From positions 682,001 to 746,000 of the forward strand of contig NZ_OX366349.1 of NCBI RefSeq assembly GCF_947250775.1: DNA of 64,000 nt, given 5' to 3'. The stretch comes from Wolbachia endosymbiont (group A) of Rhinocyllus conicus (lineage in GTDB: Bacteria > Pseudomonadota > Alphaproteobacteria > Rickettsiales > Anaplasmataceae). Shown here piece by piece: positions 52,267-59,944 of this stretch; within the stretch, counting starts at the first letter, position 1; each line of letters opens with the position of its first letter. Below the pieces are notes generated by a model. The model ran no database searches. It saw nothing but the letters and a program-made list of their open reading frames with translations, and was not told the DNA's origin. The position numbers and the translations under genes are program-made.

Positions 52267-52640
52267 TTAACATTTAACTTCCTTTGTTGCTTTACACCAT
52301 AGAATAAACTCATCCATCTCCATATTGAGTATTTGCTCAATTCCACCACCCGTGACAGAGCTGAGTGCAAGTACTTTCGATCTCAAGTTTTTTGTATAAT
52401 CGGTGAAAAAAAATCCTTTAGCACTTCTTGTACTTTAGCATAGTCTGCAATATCCAACTCTTCTACAGTTTCCTTCGTAACCGATGTTAAATTTGCAGTT
52501 AGGGTGATTTCCTTACTCAAGTCACTACCATTTAAGCGTTCAATTGCCAAATAATCCCTAACTTTTGGACGCCTAATAGTTAGCTCTGCAACAGAAACCC
52601 CATCAACTGTTATTGGATTATTGAGTATTATTGTTTGCAT
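52267..52640 (-). CDS. Tail assembly chaperone E+E' fusion by predicted programmed -1 frameshift
   Basis: The E frame (52383-52640) contains a run of eight T at the minus-strand equivalent of 52406-52413, read as GAT TTT TTT TCA (F77, F78). A -1 slip on T TTT TTT changes to a frame open to a stop at 52267-52269 that reads KVLALSSVTGGGIEQILNM and DEFILWCKATKEVKC. E' is recognisable by the GGG...MDEFILW pattern of P2-type E' proteins. Frameshifted tail chaperones are a conserved feature of P2-, Mu- and lambda-like phages and recruit the tape-measure protein. The frameshift has not been demonstrated here. Confidence 0.7.
52383..52640 (-). CDS. Phage tail assembly chaperone gpE
   Basis: This 85-residue protein resembles the P2 gpE/Mu tail assembly chaperone family: an N-terminal ILNNPITVDG segment and RRPKVRDYLAIERL, then an acidic helical part. 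The ATG follows AGGAG 7-8 bp upstream. It stops at 52383-52385 unless ribosomes slip at 52406-52413. It is the last recognisable gene of the tail module. Confidence 0.8.
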   Translation of the reverse strand: MQTIILNNPITVDGVSVAELTIRRPKVRDYLAIERLNGSDLSKEITLTANLTSVTKETVEELDIADYAKVQEVLKDFFSPIIQKT

Positions 52641-52644
52641 AAGT

Positions 52645-53945
52645 TTACACTCCTAAAAAATAAAATTCTAAAGTCTTTTGTAATTAATATAGATTGGAAG
52701 CATTTTTTAATTTTAAAGTACTAAACCTTTATTCAACCTTCTAGCTCTGTAGTTCTTGATATGATCTGGGTCAAAAGCCTTTCTTGAACTTAAAACACCA
52801 AAGACTATATGAAGTAACTTACGCATTGCAGCACCAACTATAGACATAGCATGCTTGCCTTTTTCTTTTAATTTTTCGCAAAAAGTCATAACAATAGGAT
52901 TGTGATTCTTAGCTACTATAGCAGGAAAATACATTGCCTTACGTAATGTTTGTAAACCGGTTTTACTTAATCTGGGCTTGGCATGTACAGATGAGCCTGA
53001 TGTTATATTTCGTGGTATAGTTCCAGCGTATGCTGCCAATTGCCTGGCATTTATAAAGGCTTTTATATCAGGAATTTCAGCTAAAATAGCTATTGCTGAT
53101 TCTTCTCCTATTCCTGGAATAGTTAATAGGAGTTGAAAGTCCTCCAACAAATCTTTGTGTTGTTTTAATAGTTCACGTATGGAGTTTTTTATTGTTTCTA
53201 TTGATTGTTCTATGTGCATTGCAAGGCTTTCCCAAGCATTTACAACTTCTTCAGATAGTCTCTCTTTTTTTTCTAAATGATTATTTACTAATGTTAACTC
53301 ATTTTTTAACGCATCTGAGCAACGATAAAGATGTTTTAATTTTTTCTTTTTAGGAGATGGTGGCATCCAACGGGAAGGTTCCTGTTTTTGACAATAATCT
53401 GCAATAATCTCTGCATCAATCTGATCATTTTTTTGTCGTGTAAGCTTACTTTTTGCATAAAATCTTATGCAAGCTGGGTTTACAACACTAACAAAATGTC
53501 CAGCATTGTATAGAAATTCAGCTAAAGCCTCGCTATAACAACCCGTGAATTCCATGCAAGCTTTTACTTCTTCTACATTATGTTTTTGTAGAAAGTTCAG
53601 CAAACCTTGAAACCCTGTATCATCGTTTTTAAACTTCCGTTTTCTAGTTTCACGTTTTCCTTTTTTACTTATAAATGAGAGAGAAACATCAAAGTGTTCT
53701 TTTGAAACATCTATACCTAAAAAGTTGTTGATCATATGTAACTCCATATACTACTATTAAAAATGAAAAGTAAGGCTTACCTTGTGAATACAGAATTAGA
53801 ACCATTTAGGTCTTTCTATGATACCGTCCAGCCTGTACTTTTGAGAAGGGAACTCTTGTCTTGCTAACAGATTTTATATCTAAGATAATCTTCAAAGTTA
53901 TTCCCTTCTCCACCTAATGCTTAAGCTTAAAACACCAGATGCTTT
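52645..53945 (-). mobile_element. IS110-family insertion sequence inside the tail module
   Basis: The element carries the transposase gene 52713-53735 and noncoding ends. The right limit is near 53945, where a truncated gpE copy begins; the left limit is near the gpE ATG at 52640. As usual for IS110 no terminal inverted repeats are evident and the exact ends are estimates. A 10-bp inverted repeat (GAGAAGGGAA at 53843-53852, TTCCCTTCTC at 53901-53910) lies in the transposase-proximal noncoding end. Confidence 0.6.
52713..53735 (-). CDS. IS110-family transposase
   Basis: This 340-residue protein has the DEDD RuvC-like N-terminal domain of IS110 (GIDVSKEHFDVSLS) and the C-terminal transposase_20 domain with LLTIPGIGEESAIAILAEI and the catalytic serine region (LAAYAGTIPRNITSGSSVH, RLSKTGLQTLRKAMYFPA). 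The start ATG 53735 has GGAG 6 bp upstream. It seems intact. IS110 elements recombine through a structured bridge RNA encoded in a noncoding end; the roughly 200-bp noncoding region upstream (53748-53945) is a candidate. Confidence 0.92.
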   Translation of the reverse strand: MINNFLGIDVSKEHFDVSLSFISKKGKRETRKRKFKNDDTGFQGLLNFLQKHNVEEVKACMEFTGCYSEALAEFLYNAGHFVSVVNPACIRFYAKSKLTRQKNDQIDAEIIADYCQKQEPSRWMPPSPKKKKLKHLYRCSDALKNELTLVNNHLEKKERLSEEVVNAWESLAMHIEQSIETIKNSIRELLKQHKDLLEDFQLLLTIPGIGEESAIAILAEIPDIKAFINARQLAAYAGTIPRNITSGSSVHAKPRLSKTGLQTLRKAMYFPAIVAKNHNPIVMTFCEKLKEKGKHAMSIVGAAMRKLLHIVFGVLSSRKAFDPDHIKNYRARRLNKGLVL

Positions 53946-53947
53946 TT

Positions 53948-54049
53948 TCAAGATACAAGATAATCTCTAACTTTTGGACGTCTAACAGTAAGTTCTGAGA
54001 CAGAAATTCCATCAACTGTTATTGGGTTATTAAGTGTTATAGCTTGCAT
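53948..54049 (-). pseudogene. Truncated duplicate of gpE
   Basis: The 33 codons from an ATG at 54049 (GGAGG 6-7 bp upstream) translate as MQAITLNNPITVDGISVSEL then RRPKVRDYL, nearly the first 31 residues of the gpE gene at 52383-52640. It ends at a TGA where sequence of the IS110 element begins. It is a copy truncated at the insertion point. Confidence 0.75.
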
Positions 54050-54139
54050 GTTCCTCCTTAAAAAGCTAATTAAATAAAAATCTATATCGGCTTTTACATA
54101 ACTAATTTCTTTGTTATAACTATGGTGCTATAAATAGGA

Positions 54140-54421
54140 TTAGCTTTGATAAGAATCTTTCCTATGTTCAATTGAAGTAATAACTACTGTATGCTCTGGC
54201 GCATCTATGTAATAAAGTATACGGTAGGTACTTACACGTAGACTACGTTGCCCGCTTAAGTTGTGCTTTAATGGCTTTCCAAGTCCAATTGGATCAGCTG
54301 TTAGACGCTCCATTATTGCCTTCTTAATCATTAACTTTACTTTTGCTGGAAGAGCCGGAATGTCTTTCTTTATAACAGATTCTGAATAGTCTATATTGTA
54401 AGGCTTAATCCCAGAAGGCAT
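54140..54421 (-). CDS. RelE/ParE-family toxin
   Basis: This 93-residue protein has the RelE fold pattern LPAKVKLMIKKAIMERL and the C-terminal QRSLRVSTYRILYYI, followed by VVITSIEHRKDSYQS (the HR-x-x-x-Y end common in RelE). The start at 54421 overlaps the antitoxin by 17 bp; an upstream frame from 54487 is not supported by RelE length. RelE toxins usually cleave mRNA at the ribosome. Confidence 0.85.
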   Translation of the reverse strand: MPSGIKPYNIDYSESVIKKDIPALPAKVKLMIKKAIMERLTADPIGLGKPLKHNLSGQRSLRVSTYRILYYIDAPEHTVVITSIEHRKDSYQS

Positions 54422-54605
54422 CTTGATGTTTAACCCTCTTTTCTTTATAGCGTTCGTCAGCAATCTTAGATAATTCCATATCTTCAATTTCTTCTTCCAT
54501 TAATTCAGTTAATAACTTTAAAACGGACTTGTCTTGAGATTGTGCTACACTAACAAGTAAACCAGTTAGCTGCTCTATGGAATTTGTATGAGCTTTAGAA
54601 TCCAT
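54405..54605 (-). CDS. RelB-type antitoxin
   Basis: This 66-residue acidic protein precedes the RelE-like gene and overlaps it by 17 bp, as expected for a translationally coupled type II toxin-antitoxin pair. It is helical with ELMEEEIEDMELSKIADERYKE near the C-terminus. The N-terminal DNA-binding region is not resolved. Confidence 0.75.
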   Translation of the reverse strand: MDSKAHTNSIEQLTGLLVSVAQSQDKSVLKLLTELMEEEIEDMELSKIADERYKEKRVKHQDAFWD

Positions 54606-54666
54606 ATTAACTATATACCTACAACTTCTTATATTTTAACATTTTTATGTAATTTTGTCAACCATA

Positions 54667-55173
54667 TTAGATCCCTAGAATCGTTTGTAGCAAGGCCATT
54701 TGATCAACACCATTTATCTTTCTAATCATATTTTCAGCATCGATTTCTATCAGCTCATTACCGCCTATAGTAAGTTTATAGTAATGGGCAGCTACAGTAC
54801 ATTTCAGCGTTGCTTTCTCAGCAGGTTTCCAGTTACCAAAATCAAATTCTTTAAAAATGCCTCTTAAATTGATTATTACTGCTCCAATATCATTACTTCC
54901 ACTACCTTGCATTCCACCTCTGAGCGTCAAAGATACCGAATTTCCATTTATCAACCCAAATAGCCGAAAGAGCTCTGTATCGTATTCAGCAAAAGTGAAA
55001 TCTGCTTCAAGCTTTTCCATGCCCATGTCAATATTTATTGGAATATCCATACCACCAGCTCTATATTCTTCTGTTTTTATGGTAAGTTTTGGCAAGGTTA
55101 CTTCATCTATTTTTCCTGCATAGCCTTTACCATCTACGAATACGTTAAAATTCTTTAAAATCTTCGGTAACAT
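54667..55173 (-). CDS. Phage major tail tube protein (P2 FII-like)
   Basis: This 168-residue protein matches the P2 gpFII tail tube family: MLPKILKNFNVFVDGKGYAG at the N-terminus, VTLPKLTIKTEEYRAGGMDIPI in the middle and LRGIFKEFDFGNWKPAEKA near the C-terminus. It stacks as rings inside the sheath. It follows the sheath gene with a 24-bp gap. Confidence 0.9.
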   Translation of the reverse strand: MLPKILKNFNVFVDGKGYAGKIDEVTLPKLTIKTEEYRAGGMDIPINIDMGMEKLEADFTFAEYDTELFRLFGLINGNSVSLTLRGGMQGSGSNDIGAVIINLRGIFKEFDFGNWKPAEKATLKCTVAAHYYKLTIGGNELIEIDAENMIRKINGVDQMALLQTILGI

Positions 55174-55197
55174 TCTTCTCCCCCTTTTCTCCCCTTT

Positions 55198-56351
55198 TTA
55201 CGATATTGCGCCACTCACAAGGTGTGACCTGAAAGTGATCTGTTCTGCTGGATATGGTGGTGTAAACTCAAAATCAAAATACACTTTACCACTTGCAATA
55301 TTTGCTTGGGTATTAAGCTCTGGATTGGCATAACACCTTCCACTGATAATCGCTCCTTGTGCTTTTAAACTTGCTAGGTAGGAATTAACACTCTCTATCA
55401 CTTCATCTATATAAGTTTGGTAATATTGCGATCAGCTGCCCATAGATGAGCTCGCAGTAGACTATCATTGATTAAATCTGCAGTACGCCTAACAGGCAGA
55501 AAAGCCCACCTTTCATCGTTTGAACATGTTCTATTTCCCCATAGTCTGTAGCCATTTTGATGAATGATTGTCGTGACTTCATTTTCATTTAAGTAATTTG
55601 CTCTACAACTTGTATCACCGAGCGTAAAATCAATAGCTCTGCTTGTTCCAACAATACCATTTATCTCTTTATTTGAAGGCGAATGCCAAAATCCTTGTTC
55701 ACTATCTATTTTTGCTATTAAACCAGCAACAAATGGACTTGGCGGTTTTTCCTCCCCTTCAAACACCTTTACCCATGGATCAACTACGTAAACTCTGCTA
55801 CTGCCTACACTTTTTCTCCACTTTATTGCTTCTTCATCATTGGTATTTGGCCCATCTGCTACTATTATTGCTCTTAGCTTTTCTGCTATCGGTATTAAAG
55901 CGCTAACCACTGGATTCACAGACCCTTCGGGCAATTGATGAGTAAACTGAGGGGCAATTAGTATTCTTGGGGCAACATGGACTATACTTTCACTGCTGAG
56001 GAATGCTTGAATCCCTTGATATTCCCCGGTTTCTTCATCAACTCCTCCAATGATGTTTTTTAACGTTTCTTCTTCTTGATCAGCATCTTTAACTCGAATA
56101 ACTACTACTGTTGCACCAACCTGGGAAAATATTCCATTCACTGCAGAAGGCAGAGTTCCTCTCTTTCCAAGTTTTGCTGCTTCCTTTAAACTTCCCGCTA
56201 TTAATACTGGTTTATTCAGTGGAAACTTTTGCTCGTCAGCTTCCGGAGCAGTACCAATTACGCCAATTACCGATGATTTAGCTGTGCGTACTGTCCTTGC
56301 TCCAGAGGTAATCTCAATAACATTTACCCCATGTAAAAACTGTTCTGTCAT
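55198..56351 (-). pseudogene. Phage tail sheath protein (P2 FI-like) with single-base frameshift
   Basis: Residues of a contractile tail sheath are spread over two frames. The first frame (56351-55407) gives MTEQFLHGVNVIEITSGART, VGSSRVYVVDPWVKV, PPSPFVAGLIAKIDSEQGFWHSPSNKEING and ends HLWAADRNITKLI. The continuation KTYIDEVIESVNSYLASLKAQGAII is in the other frame (55415-55198), with the end CYANPELNTQANIASGKVYFDFEFTPPYPAEQITFR. Adding one base at AAA 55416-55418 would give a 384-residue sheath, the usual P2 length. The sheath is therefore non-functional unless the frameshift is bypassed or is a sequencing artefact. Confidence 0.75.
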
Positions 56352-56405
56352 TTTTCTCCTTGTAATGTTGAATTTCGGAAAGTGGATAGAGAAAAGGTTT
56401 CTTTT

Positions 56406-56972
56406 TTAGCTCTCTAAAACCTTTTGCATTTTTTGCTTAAAATCGTTGAGTAAACTCTGCAGCTCTTCTTTATTCCTGACTTCCTTAATTTTCTTCTTAG
56501 CTAAGTCTTCAAGCTCTTCGCATTTGATTATTGCTTTTACTGCTTTTTTTGCTTTTTCCTGAATTATTCTTGCCATTTCAATAACCGTAATATCACGGAC
56601 TTTTGCTAAAGGTTCTATGATTTCTACATCTTTTTCGTCTATAGATTCTGGTGATGTTAAAATGTTCTCTGCGGCTTTTGCTTGTATTTCGTACGACTTA
56701 AGCTTCTGATGAGAATATCCTGCATATTGGTGAGTATAGTTATTATAATAAGCACGAAGACTAGAAAATGCAGAAAGTTTCGCAGTTTCCAATAATTCCA
56801 GCTCAATATCTTCTTGACTCCTTTCAACAATTTTCCCTCCTTCTGTTAACCGATAACTCTTTTGCCAGTCGAAATTCTTTGGCGCTTCGTACCAATCATT
56901 CCCAGTTGGCTTGCTTTCAAGCGTTGTTGTTTCAATTTGCTTGTTGTTTTCAAAATGAATATAAATTGGCAT
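56406..56972 (-). CDS. Phage tail fibre assembly-type protein
   Basis: This 188-residue protein lies between the tail fibre and sheath genes, where P2 gpG (tail fibre assembly) lies. The N-terminus MPIYIHFENNKQIE is short and beta-like, and the remainder is helical and charged. GGAG lies 7-8 bp upstream of ATG 56972. The assignment rests on position and general shape; sequence similarity to gpG is weak. Confidence 0.6.
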   Translation of the reverse strand: MPIYIHFENNKQIETTTLESKPTGNDWYEAPKNFDWQKSYRLTEGGKIVERSQEDIELELLETAKLSAFSSLRAYYNNYTHQYAGYSHQKLKSYEIQAKAAENILTSPESIDEKDVEIIEPLAKVRDITVIEMARIIQEKAKKAVKAIIKCEELEDLAKKKIKEVRNKEELQSLLNDFKQKMQKVLES

Positions 56973-56994
56973 TGGTTTTCTCCGTTTTCTGGTA

Positions 56995-58547
56995 TCAATT
57001 CCAGATTTTGTGGGTGGCATCTAATCCTGGACATTGCCAAGCTCGTAGCGTTCTTTCTACATCGATTTTAAGCCCTGCAGTTAAAAAGTTGTTACGTATG
57101 TTATAAATTCCCCACTGGATAAATTGACCATAGGTATATACATCACCTGAAAACGCACCTTCACTAACTTTTGTTCTGGAATGTAGATAAGATGATGTAT
57201 AAAGTAACACTGCAACCGTTTTTCCTGCTGGAATTTCTACATTGCCAGATGCGGCAAATTTGCTATTAGAACTCGCATATTTGTAAACATTTTTCCACAT
57301 TATTTTTGAAATTCTTGATTTACTAGCATTGGTATTATCAGGGGTTCCCACAAATGCTCCTGCTCCTTCATATCCTGAACTCCAATAAGATGTACCAACA
57401 AAGTTTAATGTTCTTGTTATATCCCTACTTGTGGTGTTTTTTACAAACATTACTCCAAGTGCAGCACACGGGTAGTAATATATCTGATTATGACTACTCG
57501 AAAAACTGTTTGTATACAACTCTCCGTAAATAAATGTACCTTTACTTCCCTCTATAAAACTCAATTGTCTTGGCCGATAAAAACTAACGTAACTTGTATC
57601 GTATGTATGGCTACCCGCAAGTAATTGCAACATGTAATCGGTTTTTGTTATATCACCGCTCCATCCACCTAACTCAGTTGTGAAAATTCCGTGACCATAG
57701 TAATTATTTCCTCTACTTAGTACTCCAAACAAGAAAGGTAATGACCCTGGTTCAACCATATTTCGATTTTTTACTTCTTTCATGATTGACGACCCACTTG
57801 GTACATCATTGATGGAGTTAAATTTTGTTGTCAGTGTTTTTAGCTGGTCTTCCCTGGTTTTTACCTCCTTCATAATTGATGAACCGCTTGGCAAATCATT
57901 GATGGAGTTAAATTTGGTTGTCAGTGTTTTTAGCTGATTTTCCCTGGTTTTTATTTCCTTCATGATCGATGAACCATCTGGCACATCATTTACACCACGA
58001 AAATCTTCTACTAAACCTTTAAGACCATCTTTATGATTGTTGCTAATACTGTTTATTGCCGCAATATTCGCATCCTTTCTCGTGTCAAGTAGCGATACAT
58101 ATGAATCTGATGACGCTTTTAAAGTATCCAAGGTGTTAGTTTTTAGCGTATTGATCTCATTTACAGACTCTGTCTTTGCTCCAGTTATCGCTGATATTGA
58201 ATTTTCCTTGTTAGTATTTATATCATTCAAGTGCGATCTTGCAGCGTTTAGAAGTTCTTTCAACTTTTCATCAGTCATCTGTACAATTTCAGAAACTGCA
58301 CTTTTGTCGACTATTGATTCCAATGCTTTAGCAAGATATGCTAATTGATCTGGTGTACTGTTTGCTGCTAAATCCTTAAGCCTCTTTTGTAGTGCATCAA
58401 TTATCTCTTTTACCTCAGTCATCTGCACAATGTCAGCAATAGCTTTTTTATCTGCTATCAATTCCAGTGATTTTGCAAGATATGCCAGTTGATCAGGTTG
58501 CTGTTTGCTGCTAAATCCTTTATCCTTTGGTATATTGCTTCTTTCAT
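56995..58547 (-). pseudogene. Tail fibre protein with internal repeats and an N-terminal frameshift
   Basis: A long tail-fibre-like protein. Residues near the middle contain a 36-residue repeat (IMKEVKTREDQLKTLTTKFN then SINDVPSGSS) at least twice plus a partial copy, and the N-terminus contains a pair of related KDLAANS-PDQLAYLAKSLE units. The C-terminal 260 residues are beta-rich and Gly/Ser/Tyr-rich as in receptor-binding fibre tips. The natural start is ATG 58547, which overlaps the upstream gene stop in ATGA, but a one-base deletion near 58495-58500 breaks the frame (DLAANSN then out of frame). The long frame downstream begins at a TTG (58461), so only a truncated protein could be made from it. 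Confidence 0.65.
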
Positions 58548-58738
58548 TCCCAAAAATTTAAAAAAGTTTCAAAGTTAAACCGCTCAAAATTACTCTTAAG
58601 TTGATTATGCTCATCTTCTCTTTCAGTAATATCTTCATCTATTTTTTCTATAGCTCTTCGAATACGTACTACATCTTCCACTGCAATGTTTTCTGGATGT
58701 GGTAGTGTATATCCTCGTTTGCTTTGGTCATTTGGCAT
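58544..58738 (-). CDS. Small phage hypothetical protein
   Basis: This 64-residue acidic helical protein (TLPHPENIAVEDVVRIRRAI near its start) lies between two phage structural genes and its TGA overlaps the fibre ATG (ATGA), which shows translational coupling. No family is recognised. Confidence 0.6.
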   Translation of the reverse strand: MPNDQSKRGYTLPHPENIAVEDVVRIRRAIEKIDEDITEREDEHNQLKSNFERFNFETFLNFWE

Positions 58739-58742
58739 TGAT

Positions 58743-59933
58743 TCAAGTAATAATCACTCGCAAATTTTTTACTTTAGGACGATAGATAACTGTTCCACTT
58801 AAAACTAATTTTATCCTTGTCTCATTGCCATTAAAGTTTGTCAGCACATGAGTTCTCTCTACCCAATTTTCTCCAATTGGTTTTCCTGATGTTAAATTTA
58901 CTAATTGCCATTCTCCCACGTTTTTCTCTACATAAGTTTTAATGTCTGCAGTGCCAGGTATCAGCGCATCATAGGTAATTGTTATCTTAGTGTTAGCTCC
59001 TGCTGTAATACTTCTTGTAACATAATCTCCAGACTCTGAAAGATTACCCATAACTAACTGTAACCCAGGATAAAGAACTGGACTTTTTTCTCGCCCTCCT
59101 TTTAGGCTTGCTTTTACCGTTAGCTCTCCAGATAATCTTTCACGCAGTGCGAGCGGCAAATTATCAGACAAAAAGTTTTCTCTTCCCCCTTCATCTGTCA
59201 GAATAAATTCTACATTGGTATCAAATGCTACTTTTTCGACGTTCGTCAAAACAATTAAATCTGATACATTATTTACAGTAACTTTGCCAAGATCAACAAC
59301 ATGAGAAACTTCACTAAATTTTGCAGCTAGTAGTCGAAACGTTAAATCTAAATTTTGATGTGGAGTCCAGGTGCTTGCATTGCTAGATGACAGTAATACT
59401 CCTACTTGATATGGTTGACTCGTTACCCAGCGGCTATTTACTGCATCATATTTGCCAAGTTCTGCTATTTTTACTGTAGTATCTGCATCATCAGTAAGCA
59501 GTACTATCGCATACTCTTGTTCTGCATGGCAAAACACTGGTGACCAAGTTATACGTGTTGCTGTGCCATCTATCTTTATATCTTTTGGCTCAATATAGCT
59601 TTCAGCAATGACAGTTTGTGAGGGTACTCCCACTGCTGTTTCTGTAATCTGCACAACAACACGTTTTTTGCCTTTATTTATGAACCATAGCTCTACACCT
59701 CCTATGTGCCTACTCTCATTTAAAGTAAATGTTTGCGCTAAAGGATCAATTCTTCTTGCTGCAATAACTCTTCTTCTCTCTTCTATAGTAATAGTTTTTT
59801 TACCAGTATACGTTGTTTCTCCATAACTTCCTTTATCCCCATAAAACTGTACTAATTTAGTACCTGCTGGAATATTTGCTGGTACTTTCACCTTTCCCTT
59901 TAATTTTCCCTGGTTGTTAGCTCTTTTTTCCAC
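58743..59933 (-). CDS. Phage tail-fibre-region structural protein
   Basis: This 396-residue protein is beta-strand-rich with a basic N-terminus and repeated short VxVxI patterns. RIDPLAQTFTLNESRHIGGVELWF (about 60-83) and CHAEQEYAIVLLTDDAD are the most conserved-looking parts, resembling virion structural proteins found next to DUF4815 genes. It is 11 bp downstream of such a gene. Exact function is unknown. Confidence 0.65.
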   Translation of the reverse strand: MEKRANNQGKLKGKVKVPANIPAGTKLVQFYGDKGSYGETTYTGKKTITIEERRRVIAARRIDPLAQTFTLNESRHIGGVELWFINKGKKRVVVQITETAVGVPSQTVIAESYIEPKDIKIDGTATRITWSPVFCHAEQEYAIVLLTDDADTTVKIAELGKYDAVNSRWVTSQPYQVGVLLSSSNASTWTPHQNLDLTFRLLAAKFSEVSHVVDLGKVTVNNVSDLIVLTNVEKVAFDTNVEFILTDEGGRENFLSDNLPLALRERLSGELTVKASLKGGREKSPVLYPGLQLVMGNLSESGDYVTRSITAGANTKITITYDALIPGTADIKTYVEKNVGEWQLVNLTSGKPIGENWVERTHVLTNFNGNETRIKLVLSGTVIYRPKVKNLRVIIT

Positions 59934-59944
59934 TTTTTTTTCCT

